Origin: Myxococcales bacterium
GTDB taxonomy: Bacteria > Myxococcota > Myxococcia > Myxococcales > Myxococcaceae
Assembly: GCA_030681895.1 (NCBI GenBank)
Contig: JAUXRI010000013.1
Coordinates: 1-64,000 of the forward strand
DNA: 64,000 nucleotides
Direction: 5' to 3'
The notes below the pieces were generated by a model that was given only the letters and a program-made list of their open reading frames with translations, was not told the DNA's origin and did no database searches. Position numbers and translations under genes: made by a program. This document shows, one piece after another, positions 52,425-62,467 of this stretch (position 1 is the first letter of the stretch; the number at the start of each line of letters is the position of its first letter).

Positions 52425-53054
52425 TCACTTCGACGCGGCTGGCCCCGACGGCTCTGACCGGAGCTGAACGACCCGCTTGCGGATCTGCGAGATGACGTCG
52501 GGCAACGAGCTCTTCTGGCCCATTCGAATCAACCCGTCAGGCACCGCCATCTTCGGGTCGGTGTCGATGGCATAGACGACGAGGCTCTTCGTGCCGTCTC
52601 CCCAGGGCACGATCGTCCACGAGCCGTCGTTGCGGTGGTAGGTGCCGCGCACCAGCTTCCATGCGCGCAGGTAGTGGCCTTTGGGTTCTTCGCGAATGAC
52701 GGCGACGGTGTCGCTCCAGAGATCGGGGAGCGGGAACGGCATCGAGAGCTCGACGTGGCAGAGGTTGCCGACGCCTGCTTCGTCTTTCACCCAGCTCTTC
52801 TTGGTGCGCGGCATGAACTTCCAGAAGAGCTGGCAGTCGCGCAGCACCGGCCACACCTCGTCGGAGCTCGCGTCGACGACGCCGAAGGCCATCGCGCCGA
52901 CGCCCTTCCCGCCCGTCGGAGCCGTCTCGCGAATGACGACTTCACCAGCGGCGAGCTGCTTCTGCTCCTGCTCGGTGAGCTGTGGACCGGTGACGGGCTG
53001 GGCCAGCACCGGGAGCGACAGGAGCAACACACTGGAGACGACGACGAAACGCAT
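52425..53054 (-). CDS. Secreted START/SRPBCC-like protein
   Basis: A 209-residue exported protein. MRFVVVSSVLLLSLPVLAQP is a clear signal peptide from the ATG at 53054. The mature domain resembles SRPBCC/polyketide-cyclase or START lipid-binding folds: AFGVVDASSDEVWPVLRDCQ, FWKFMPRTKKSW, LCHVELSMPFPLPDLWSDTV, GTYHRNDGSWTIVPWGDGTK and a long C-terminal helix (LPDVISQIRKRVVQLRSEP). Such folds hold hydrophobic ligands in a deep pocket. It is divergent from the methyltransferase gene, sharing a 105-base gap. Ligand unknown. Confidence 0.78.
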   Translation of the reverse strand: MRFVVVSSVLLLSLPVLAQPVTGPQLTEQEQKQLAAGEVVIRETAPTGGKGVGAMAFGVVDASSDEVWPVLRDCQLFWKFMPRTKKSWVKDEAGVGNLCHVELSMPFPLPDLWSDTVAVIREEPKGHYLRAWKLVRGTYHRNDGSWTIVPWGDGTKSLVVYAIDTDPKMAVPDGLIRMGQKSSLPDVISQIRKRVVQLRSEPSGPAASK

Positions 53055-53159
53055 GCGCCCACCGTAGCGTGGGCAGCCGCCCGGCGGCCATGGGTGCTCC
53101 GACGCCATCTCTGGAATGCGAGTGGACACCGCCTGCCGAGTGCGGGAGGCGAGGCGACG

Positions 53160-53810
53160 ATGGCCCCTGCCCGCACGATTCACTGCACCGACGGCGTCGC
53201 CTGGCTTCGCGAGCAGACCTTCGGCGCGGAACATGCCGTCATCACCTCGCTGCCCGACGTGTCGGAGCTGGGGCTGCCGTTCGAGGCCTGGCGCGAGTGG
53301 TTCAGCGACACCACCCAGCTCATCTGCGAGCGCCTGGCACCGACGGGCGTGGCGCTGTTCTTTCAGACGGACATCAAGCGTGACGGGCGCTGGGTCGACA
53401 AGGGTTACCTCGTGCAGCGCGGCGCCGAGCGGGCCGGGAGTTTTCAGCTCTTCCACAAAGCCGTCTGTCGCGCTCCGGCTGGCATGACGACGTTCGGCCG
53501 GCCCGCGTGGGCGCACCTGCTCGCGTTCAGTCGTGAGCTGCGCGTGGAGCCCGGCGAGTCGACGGCCGACGTGCTCCCGAAGCTCGGTGAGATGCCGTGG
53601 GCGCGGGCGATGGGCGTCGAGGCGTGCGAGGTCGCGGTGCGCTTCGCGAAAGAGAAAGCCGGAGCCCGCGTCATCGTCGACCCGTTCTGTGGGCTCGGCA
53701 CCGTGCTCGCCGTCGCCAATCGGCACGGGCTCGAGGGCGTGGGCGTCGAGCTGTCTCGAAAGCGAGCCGAGAAGGCGAAGACGCTCGAGGTCAAACCCGC
53801 CGGGCGGTGA
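53160..53810 (+). CDS. SAM-dependent methyltransferase related to beta-class DNA methylases, with TSLPD motif
   Basis: A 216-residue protein from the ATG at 53160, preceded by GGAGGCGAGG. The SAM-binding motif is DPFCGLGT (174-181), the form usual in DNA methyltransferases, followed by GLEGVGVELSRKRAEKA. The N-terminal block ITSLPDVSELG (28-38) sits where the catalytic (D/N/S)PPY is found in beta-class DNA methylases, but reads TSLPD. There is no target-recognition domain and the protein is short. It could modify DNA, RNA or a small base. No restriction enzyme is adjacent, so this is an orphan. Its end overlaps the sigma factor gene by 20 bases, tail to tail. Confidence 0.78.
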   Translation: MAPARTIHCTDGVAWLREQTFGAEHAVITSLPDVSELGLPFEAWREWFSDTTQLICERLAPTGVALFFQTDIKRDGRWVDKGYLVQRGAERAGSFQLFHKAVCRAPAGMTTFGRPAWAHLLAFSRELRVEPGESTADVLPKLGEMPWARAMGVEACEVAVRFAKEKAGARVIVDPFCGLGTVLAVANRHGLEGVGVELSRKRAEKAKTLEVKPAGR

Positions 53811-54354
53811 GGGGCTTCCGTCGCGCCCTCGTCGGCAGCGCACGTGGACCGAGATCGAGCACCGTGCCCTTCGAGTCGAAGGAGATGGCGCAGCACTCTT
53901 CGATGATCGCGCGCAGCTGTTGCCGGCCACGTTGCACGCGGGACTTCATCGTCGCAGGCGCGAGCTTGAGTCGCCGCGCTGCTTCAGCCTGCGTGAGGCC
54001 TTGAACGTCGGTCAGCTCGACGGCCGACCGGTACGGCTCTCGCACCATCGCGAGAAACGGGAGCACGAACGGCTCGAGGTGAACGAGCGCGGAGACGTCC
54101 TCTTCGGTCTGCGCGAGGTCGACCGCGGCTGCGAGCACGGGCCGGCGTCGGTGGAAGTCGACGACGGTGCCGTGAATCACCGAGGTGACCCAGCCGTGGA
54201 GCGCTGCCGGGTTCTTCAGCGAGGGCAGCCCGCGATACACGCGCAGCAGCGCCTCCTGGATCACGTCATCGATGTCGGTCCGGGGCACGCGTCCGCGCAC
54301 GGCGGCGCGAATACGCTTCCTCAGCGCCTCGAGGGTGCGGGGCGACAGGCTCAC
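53791..54354 (-). CDS. SigZ-like RNA polymerase sigma factor (ECF-type)
   Basis: A 187-residue sigma-70-family factor. Region 2 runs through TDIDDVIQEALLRVYRGL and WVTSVIHGTVVDFHRRR; region 4 has EPYRSAVELTDVQGLTQAEA and the helix-turn-helix RRLKLAPATMKSRVQRGRQQ. The C-terminal extension EECCAISFDSKGTVLDLGPR, with a Cys-Cys pair and an F-D-x-x-G block, is the hallmark of SigZ-type factors. I chose GTG 54354 because it overlaps the upstream stop as GTGA; a GTG at 54402 is an alternative that adds 16 residues. The factor is last in an operon with a membrane protein and an alpha/beta hydrolase. No anti-sigma gene is recognised; the membrane protein could be one. Confidence 0.87.
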   Translation of the reverse strand: MSLSPRTLEALRKRIRAAVRGRVPRTDIDDVIQEALLRVYRGLPSLKNPAALHGWVTSVIHGTVVDFHRRRPVLAAAVDLAQTEEDVSALVHLEPFVLPFLAMVREPYRSAVELTDVQGLTQAEAARRLKLAPATMKSRVQRGRQQLRAIIEECCAISFDSKGTVLDLGPRALPTRARRKPLTARRV

Positions 54355-54839
54355 GTCGTCACCGGTCTTCTCGAGCGCGCGTTCATCATCACCAGGGAGC
54401 ACTCTGCACCAAACAGGGCGAGGCCGAGCACCACCGTCACCAGGCCCCTGACGTGCTGCATCGAGGACAACGACCAGCTCGCCGGGCCCAGCACCACCGC
54501 CAGCAACACCGTGCCCATGCCCACGCTCGCGAGGCCGTGCAGCACCGACTCGAGCGGCGAGAGCCCATCGAGCGACCGACGCGACTCCCGCTCGAGCGAG
54601 AGATCGATGACGTTGTTCAAGAGGTCGACGACAAGCACCCCGATGAGGAACGGCTTCCCCGCGCCATTGAGCAGCCCGAGCGTGAGGGCGATGAAGAGCA
54701 GATGGCGCAGCAGGTGCGTGACGTTCTCAGCGAGACTGTCTGGACGCGCGTAGAGCCGGTGCCGGTACAGATGAAAGTAGAGCACGTCGATCGCGCCGAC
54801 CATCGCGATGCCCATCAACAGCTCGAAGGAGAGGCTCAC
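54351..54839 (-). CDS. Histidine-rich multi-pass membrane protein
   Basis: A 162-residue protein with about four membrane helices (near 5-25, 45-65, 66-82, 100-125 and 130-152). Two HxxxH pairs lie at the edges of helices, in YFHLYRHRLY and THLLRHLLF, with acidic residues in VVDLLNNVIDLSLERE; the arrangement is reminiscent of di-metal membrane oxygenases but incomplete. It starts at GTG 54839, overlapping the alpha/beta hydrolase stop (GTGA), and its own stop overlaps the sigma factor start the same way. It may act with the hydrolase or hold the sigma factor; no family recognised. Confidence 0.68.
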   Translation of the reverse strand: MSLSFELLMGIAMVGAIDVLYFHLYRHRLYARPDSLAENVTHLLRHLLFIALTLGLLNGAGKPFLIGVLVVDLLNNVIDLSLERESRRSLDGLSPLESVLHGLASVGMGTVLLAVVLGPASWSLSSMQHVRGLVTVVLGLALFGAECSLVMMNARSRRPVTT

Positions 54840-55831
54840 GGCGCGCTCCCCTCGGCCAGGAACGTGTTCAGCGCTGCGGCGTACGCGTCAGGCGCCTCGA
54901 GCATCGGCAGGTGCCCTGCGTCGGCGACCCACTGCAGCCGCGAGTTCGGGAGATCACCGGCCAGTCGTTCGGCGATGGCGCGCCCGAAGTTCCCGTCGGC
55001 CTCGCCCCAGAGAATGAGCACCGGGCGATGGAAGGCGCGCAGCCCGGGAACGGCCGCGAGCGTCACCTGTGGATGCGCGGGATCGAGCTGCCACCGGTAG
55101 AAGCGCACCAGCCGCTGCCAACGGGCCGGACTCGAGGTGTGCGCTTCGACGAAGGCGGCCAGCGTCTCGTCGGTCAACGCGTCGGGTGAATGCACCGCGA
55201 TGTCGAACACCTCGCGACGAACGGCGGTGACGCTGAGCGCGAGATGGAAGAGCGGACTGAGCAGCGGGTTCGTCACGGCCTCGAGATACGGCCGCTCCGG
55301 GGCGCTCGGCCACGCGTCGTAGGCCTCGGCGTTCGTCAACACCGCCAGCTTCACGCGCTCAGGGTGCTCGGCGAGCAGGAGCTGGAGCGTCGCGCCTCCA
55401 TGATCCGAGCCGACGACGTCGATCGCGTCGATGCCCAGAGCGTCGAGAAAACCGAGCACCATCTCGGCCTCGCGGGGCAACCGGTAGTCATCGGACAGCG
55501 TGACGCGGGTGTCGCCGAGGCCGAGGAGATCGGGGGCCAGCAACCGCCGGCCCGGCAGCAGCGGCGCAACGTTCTTCCAGACGACGGAGCTGAACGGGCA
55601 TCCATGGAGCAGCAACAGCGGCTTCCCTTCGCCTGAGTCGACGTAGGCGATCGGCGTGCCTCTGACTTCGATGAACTTCTTCTGCGCCGACCACCCGTCG
55701 TCGACTGGCGGCCCGATGCGGGCATCGGACTCGAGGCCGACGAAGCCCGAACGGGCGGCGAGGGCGCCCCAGAGCAATGCTGTGGCGAGGAGGAGGGCTG
55801 ACAGGATGCGGACGACGGTTTTCGCGTTCAT
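54836..55831 (-). CDS. Alpha/beta hydrolase, epoxide hydrolase/haloalkane dehalogenase-like
   Basis: A 331-residue alpha/beta hydrolase with an N-terminal membrane anchor or signal (VVRILSALLLATALLWGALA). The oxyanion motif is HGCP (76-79). The nucleophile elbow is VVGSDHGGATLQ: the nucleophile is Asp143, not Ser, as in epoxide hydrolases and haloalkane dehalogenases. The acid is likely Asp in LWGEADGNF near residue 282 and the base His307 in DAGHLPMLEAP. It probably opens an epoxide or removes a halogen from an envelope substrate. The start is ATG 55831; the frame is open upstream into the MFS gene. It begins 49 bases after the MFS stop and overlaps the next gene. Confidence 0.87.
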   Translation of the reverse strand: MNAKTVVRILSALLLATALLWGALAARSGFVGLESDARIGPPVDDGWSAQKKFIEVRGTPIAYVDSGEGKPLLLLHGCPFSSVVWKNVAPLLPGRRLLAPDLLGLGDTRVTLSDDYRLPREAEMVLGFLDALGIDAIDVVGSDHGGATLQLLLAEHPERVKLAVLTNAEAYDAWPSAPERPYLEAVTNPLLSPLFHLALSVTAVRREVFDIAVHSPDALTDETLAAFVEAHTSSPARWQRLVRFYRWQLDPAHPQVTLAAVPGLRAFHRPVLILWGEADGNFGRAIAERLAGDLPNSRLQWVADAGHLPMLEAPDAYAAALNTFLAEGSAP

Positions 55832-55880
55832 GCCGCTCAAGTCGCGGCTGCGCTGGAAGGGATGCCGAAAATCGTCCTGC

Positions 55881-57023
55881 TCAGGCAGACGGCGCGCGAA
55901 GGCTGCGCTCGCGGGCCAGCACCGACACGACGGTGACGACGAGGGCGACCGCGGCTCCGGCACCGAACAAGAGAGAAAGCCGCCCCTCGTCGAACAACGG
56001 CCTCGCCAGCCGGGTGCCGAGTGAGGCGCCGACGAACAGGCTGCCCGAGAAGAACGCGATGCCCGGCCCACGCGCGTGCGGAGCGGCCTGCGTCGCCCAG
56101 ACCTGCAGGTTCGCGTGGAACATGACGATGGTGGCGCCCATGGCGAGCGACGCGAAGAAGACGCCGACTGGCCCGGGGTTGATGGCCACCGCCGTCCAAC
56201 TCAGCACCAGGAGCGCGCCACCGAACGACATCGCGCGGAGCACCGAGACGCGGCCCGCCGCCCGCTTCGCCACCTGCGACCAGATGACGACCGACACGCC
56301 GTAGCCGGCGATGAGCAACCCCGTCGTCGACGCCGACGAGCCCGAGCGCAGCAACGTCGGCGCGAGGAACGCGAAGAGGCCGAACAGCACGCCGCCCTCG
56401 ACGAAGGCGATCACCGCGAGGCGACGAATCGCGCTCACCGAGAGGGCCGCGCGCACGCTCCCGGGCGTGACGGGCTTCGGCGGTGCGAACAGGGCCAGCG
56501 ACGAGACAAGCGCCAGAACAGCGAGGACGCCCGAGGCACCGAAGCCGGCGTGCCAGCCGAAACGATCGGCGAGCAGGCCCGCGCCGAGCACTCCCGAGGC
56601 GGCGCCGACGGCGTAGACCGAGTTCATGTCCATCGCGGCGCCCGGACGTTCCTTCTCGGGCACGACGTCTCCAATCCACGCGATGACGGCGGGCACGGCC
56701 GACGCCATGCCGGCGCCAGCGATGAAGCGGGCGACGAGCAACGTCTCGAGCGAGCCCGCGAACACCGACGCCAGGGAGCCCAGCGCGCCAGCCGCCAGCC
56801 CGAGCCTGAAGGTGGTGACGCGGCCCACGCGCTCCGAGACCATGCCCCACGGCACCTGAAAGAGGCCGTAGGCGAGGTAGTACGCGGTCGCCACCGCCGT
56901 CGCTTCCGCGAGCTCGACCTTCAGATCTCCAGCGATCGCCCGCACCAGCGGCGTCATCGCAAAGTTGTCGAAGGCCGCGGCGAAAACGCCCAGGTACGCC
57001 GGCCACCGCGGTACGGCTTTCAT
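55881..57023 (-). CDS. Major facilitator superfamily transporter
   Basis: A 380-residue MFS carrier with 12 predicted membrane helices. The motif A loop between helices 2 and 3 reads GMVSERVGRVTTF (G-x3-D/E-R-x-G-R), and the glycine-rich helix 4-5 region LVARFIAGAGMASAVPAVIA is typical of the drug:proton antiporter branch. It starts at ATG 57023 and is divergent from uvrA. It heads a minus-strand group with an alpha/beta hydrolase, a membrane protein and a sigma factor. Substrate unknown; export of a small toxic or secondary compound would suit the family. Confidence 0.92.
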   Translation of the reverse strand: MKAVPRWPAYLGVFAAAFDNFAMTPLVRAIAGDLKVELAEATAVATAYYLAYGLFQVPWGMVSERVGRVTTFRLGLAAGALGSLASVFAGSLETLLVARFIAGAGMASAVPAVIAWIGDVVPEKERPGAAMDMNSVYAVGAASGVLGAGLLADRFGWHAGFGASGVLAVLALVSSLALFAPPKPVTPGSVRAALSVSAIRRLAVIAFVEGGVLFGLFAFLAPTLLRSGSSASTTGLLIAGYGVSVVIWSQVAKRAAGRVSVLRAMSFGGALLVLSWTAVAINPGPVGVFFASLAMGATIVMFHANLQVWATQAAPHARGPGIAFFSGSLFVGASLGTRLARPLFDEGRLSLLFGAGAAVALVVTVVSVLARERSLRAPSA

Positions 57024-57087
57024 GGCGTCGGCAGGTAGCAGCCCCTTCGGTCGGGCGCCGCGCTTTGTACCGCTCGGGTTGCTTGAC

Positions 57088-57104
57088 CCTGAACAGACGT
57101 TCCG
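57088..57104. promoter_or_regulatory. Candidate LexA (SOS) box upstream of uvrA
   Basis: CCTGAACAGACGTTCCG contains the dyad GAAC-N4-GTTC at 57091-57102. On the opposite strand it matches 16 of 17 positions of the Myxococcus xanthus LexA motif as I remember it (CTRHAMRYBYGTTCAGS). It lies 48 bases before the uvrA ATG and overlaps a TTGACC that could be a -35 element. Confidence 0.72.
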
Positions 57105-57151
57105 CCACAAGCCGGAGCGAAGTCGTCCCCACGACGCTAGGAAATGCGCCC

Positions 57152-60016
<2,865 letters not shown>

Positions 60017-60021
60017 GTGAG

Positions 60022-60261
60022 ATGCGGAAGACTGCCGACGTGAAGATGAGTTCGATTCGGGTCCCTGCCCGAACTCGCGCGCGGATCGCCAGGCTCGCGA
60101 AGGAACGGGGCGTCACGCACGCGGAACTCGTTCGTCAGGCCATCGAGCAACTCGCGAGCCCGACGCTGTGGGAGCGCATCGCCCCACTCGTCGGAAAGAG
60201 CGGCTCGGGTCGCGGCGGTCTCTCGTCGAGCAGGGCCCACCTGGAAGGCTTCGGGAAGTGA
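60022..60261 (+). CDS. Ribbon-helix-helix DNA-binding protein
   Basis: A 79-residue protein from the ATG at 60022. After a short tail, KMSSIRVPARTRARIARLAK forms the ribbon strand and first helix, and GVTHAELVRQAIEQLA the second helix, the standard RHH/CopG fold that binds DNA as a dimer. The C-terminal 30 residues (LWERIAPLVGKSGSGRGG) are probably flexible. It starts 5 bases after the uvrA stop, so it would be co-transcribed with it. RHH proteins often serve as antitoxins, but no toxin gene follows; a small regulator or an orphan antitoxin are both possible. A later ATG at 60046 is an alternative start. Confidence 0.75.
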   Translation: MRKTADVKMSSIRVPARTRARIARLAKERGVTHAELVRQAIEQLASPTLWERIAPLVGKSGSGRGGLSSSRAHLEGFGK

Positions 60262-60268
60262 CGCTGAC

Positions 60269-60301
60269 GGCCTGACCGGCGAGCTCGACTCCGGTCAGGC
60301 C
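60269..60301. terminator. Hairpin between convergent genes
   Basis: GGCCTGACCGG (60269-60279) and CCGGTCAGGCC (60291-60301) make a perfect 11-bp stem with an 11-base loop. It lies between the ends of the uvrA/RHH transcript and the convergent TIGR02996-like gene and overlaps the stop codon of the latter. It probably ends transcription in both directions, although no T-run follows. Confidence 0.65.
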
Positions 60302-60927
60302 ACGCACACGCTGTTGGTGACGCCGGCACGCACCAGCCAGGGCCGCAGCGCAGGATCGACCTCGACACGGAGCGCTCCGTGAAAAGCGAGGAACGGCGTG
60401 GCTCGGACCTGCCAGCCCTCGTCATCACGGGCGACGAGCACGTCGACCCGCAATGAACGCAACGATCGCGGCCGCGCCGTGAGCGCCACGTCGAGGCCCG
60501 CGGCGAGATGCTCGAGGCAGAAGCTGGACCAGGGCATCGAGAGATCGAGCTGCTCGAGTCTCTGCGCCACCGGGAGCGCGCCGAGCTCCCGGAGCAACCG
60601 CGGAAACCGTGAGCGAGGGGGCGGGCGTGTGGGCTCACCCCACCGCGCGTCGCCGGCGTTGCTGCGGAGCGAGACGGCCTGAAGGAAGCCACGCCGCCAC
60701 TGAAGCGTCAGCATCGAGCTCGCCGTCTGCAGCGAGCCGAGCAGCGCCTTGCCGTGGAGCGCGAGGTGCCGTGCTTCGGCCTGCGCGAGGCGCGCGTCGA
60801 AGGGCCGCTCCTCACGCGCGAGCTGCAAGTGCATGAGCGTGCCGCGCGGGTCTCCCTCGGACGCGAGCGCGTCGGCGAACACCGCCACCGCAGCGTCATC
60901 GTCGAGGTCGAAAGGCGCGGGCCGCAT
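60295..60927 (-). CDS. TIGR02996-like protein
   Basis: A 210-residue protein; the ATG at 60927 is chosen because it places the domain at the usual distance from the N-terminus, with GTG 60981 possible. Residues about 7-38, FDLDDDAAVAVFADALASEG then DPRGTLMHLQLA, resemble the TIGR02996 repeat-companion domain, though with VFADAL in place of VYADWL. The following LTLQWRRGFLQAVSLRSN matches the W-x-x-GF segment that commonly comes after it. The rest contains Leu-rich segments (LEQLDLSMPWSSFCLEHLAA) like degenerate leucine-rich repeats. A second member of the family lies at 32176-34572. It ends at the shared hairpin with the RHH gene. Confidence 0.7.
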   Translation of the reverse strand: MRPAPFDLDDDAAVAVFADALASEGDPRGTLMHLQLAREERPFDARLAQAEARHLALHGKALLGSLQTASSMLTLQWRRGFLQAVSLRSNAGDARWGEPTRPPPRSRFPRLLRELGALPVAQRLEQLDLSMPWSSFCLEHLAAGLDVALTARPRSLRSLRVDVLVARDDEGWQVRATPFLAFHGALRVEVDPALRPWLVRAGVTNSVCVA

Positions 60928-61144
60928 CTGGGGCCTGACGCGAGCGCAGCGCCCGGCTGACGGCTCACCGTCGTGCGTCACGTCAGGGTCGGAAACCGCA
61001 CCGGGAATGACACTCGTCGAGCGGACTCCTGCGCATCGCGTCGCCGCGAGTCACGGCCCCTCAGCTCATGCGAGCGACGCGACCACGCCGGGCGACCCCA
61101 CTTCGCATCGGCGGCTGGATTGGTCGATCACGGCGTCCATGGCC

Positions 61145-62350
61145 TCAGCGACGCATCCACGTCACCGACGTCGCGGACGCGTCGACGAAGACGAAGTTGT
61201 GCGTGAGCCTCGCCCCGCCTGGCCACCGCTCCAACACCGGGCCGCCAGCCGAGCGGACGATCGTGAAGAGTTCATACGGGGCCATGTAGGGGTGCAGCTG
61301 AGGCGTGAACGAGCCGTTGATGGGAAAGGGGAGCCCGGCGACGGAGCCGTAGAAGGGCACGGTGAACCGCGTTCCAGTCGCGCGCAGCTCGGTGATGAGC
61401 GAAAAGGTCTGCGCGCCATCGGCGGTCCACAGGCCGTCGCCGTCGACGCCAACTGGGAAGCGGGGCGTGCACGAGCTGGTGGTGTCGCAGACCAGACTCC
61501 CATCGAACGTCAACACGAGGGAGCCGAGGAGAATCGCGTTTCCATTCCCACGCACCAGGCGCTCGTCGACGAGCTCGCTGCCATTCCACCTCACGGGGCC
61601 GCGGAGCTCGGCCCCGTCGAGGAGCACGGCCCTGTCCTCGTCGAAGAAGCCCTTGTTCGACGAGAAACGACGGTTCGCGCGGAGCGAAGCGGTGAGGGAC
61701 AGAGAAGCCCCGGTGTCGACGTACCGCTCGAGGCGTTGGTCGGTCACCACCCAGACCGTGTTGCCAATGACGCTCGCGGTCGCAGAAGGAAACGTCTGGG
61801 CGATCATTCCCGCGCGAACCACCACGAGGGCCGCACCCGTGGAACGCTGACAGACGACTGCCCCGGCGTGCGTGCGGTCGAGCGTCAGGCATTCGCTCGA
61901 GGGGAACGGCATCGCGTCGACGATGCGCGGCTCGGCCCTGCGGTCGCGACCGACGTGGAGGACGCGCTGGAACAGCCCAAGCGAGGGCTCGAAGCGCACG
62001 GTGACGAGGTACGAGCCAGCGGTCGGCGGCGTGAAGCGCACGCGTGCTCCTGCGGCGCTCGCTGGCCCAGGCCACTGAACGAACTCGGCGGCAAGCAGCT
62101 GGTTGTCTGGGTCGTGCACGTCGCCCTCGACGCGCCACGAGGGCTCGCAGACCGTCGAGATTCCCGTCGGAAAGAACAACTCGACCAGGCTGCCGGTGAG
62201 GGGACTCTCGACACCAGGCTCATTTCCCCCATCGAAGGACGTGGAAGCGAACTCCGGCGGAGGAGCCATGCACCTGGGCTGGCGTGTCACCTGGGGAGCG
62301 CAGGCCAACAGCAGCGCGATGAACCAAACAGGCGAGAGATCGCGCGACAC
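61145..62350 (-). CDS. Predicted lipoprotein of unknown function
   Basis: A 401-residue protein. From GTG 62350 the N-terminus is MSRDLSPVWFIALLLACAPQ, a lipoprotein signal with Cys17 after LLA. The frame is open for 60 more codons upstream but those have poor composition. The mature part is beta-rich with an Ig-like piece (ARVRFTPPTAGSYLVTVRFE), then repeated short strands with W or Y (ASVIGNTVWVVTDQRLERYV, LLGSLVLTFDGSLVCDTTSS), resembling a propeller. Two cysteines near residue 345 and others early on may pair. It is divergent from the kinase gene at 62468. Family not recognised. Confidence 0.72.
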   Translation of the reverse strand: MSRDLSPVWFIALLLACAPQVTRQPRCMAPPPEFASTSFDGGNEPGVESPLTGSLVELFFPTGISTVCEPSWRVEGDVHDPDNQLLAAEFVQWPGPASAAGARVRFTPPTAGSYLVTVRFEPSLGLFQRVLHVGRDRRAEPRIVDAMPFPSSECLTLDRTHAGAVVCQRSTGAALVVVRAGMIAQTFPSATASVIGNTVWVVTDQRLERYVDTGASLSLTASLRANRRFSSNKGFFDEDRAVLLDGAELRGPVRWNGSELVDERLVRGNGNAILLGSLVLTFDGSLVCDTTSSCTPRFPVGVDGDGLWTADGAQTFSLITELRATGTRFTVPFYGSVAGLPFPINGSFTPQLHPYMAPYELFTIVRSAGGPVLERWPGGARLTHNFVFVDASATSVTWMRR

Positions 62351-62467
62351 AGAAAGAGCAAAGCAGGAAACGGGGCGAAGGGTCGAAGGCAGGGCGCCAC
62401 GTCGCCGCGCGTCGCGAACGCGCCCACCCGCACGACGTCGAGTTCGTTCCGGGCGTAACCTCGACGC

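Noticed and set aside
54355-54402. An earlier GTG start for the sigma factor at 54402.
   Set aside because: It would overlap the membrane-protein gene by 52 bases and lacks a clear ribosome-binding site, while GTG 54354 gives the 4-base GTGA overlap seen at the preceding junction. It is kept as an alternative only.
60982-61144. Gap between the TIGR02996-like gene and the lipoprotein gene, checked for small genes or RNA.
   Set aside because: No hairpin with T-run, no good open frame with a ribosome-binding site and no tRNA-like fold were seen.
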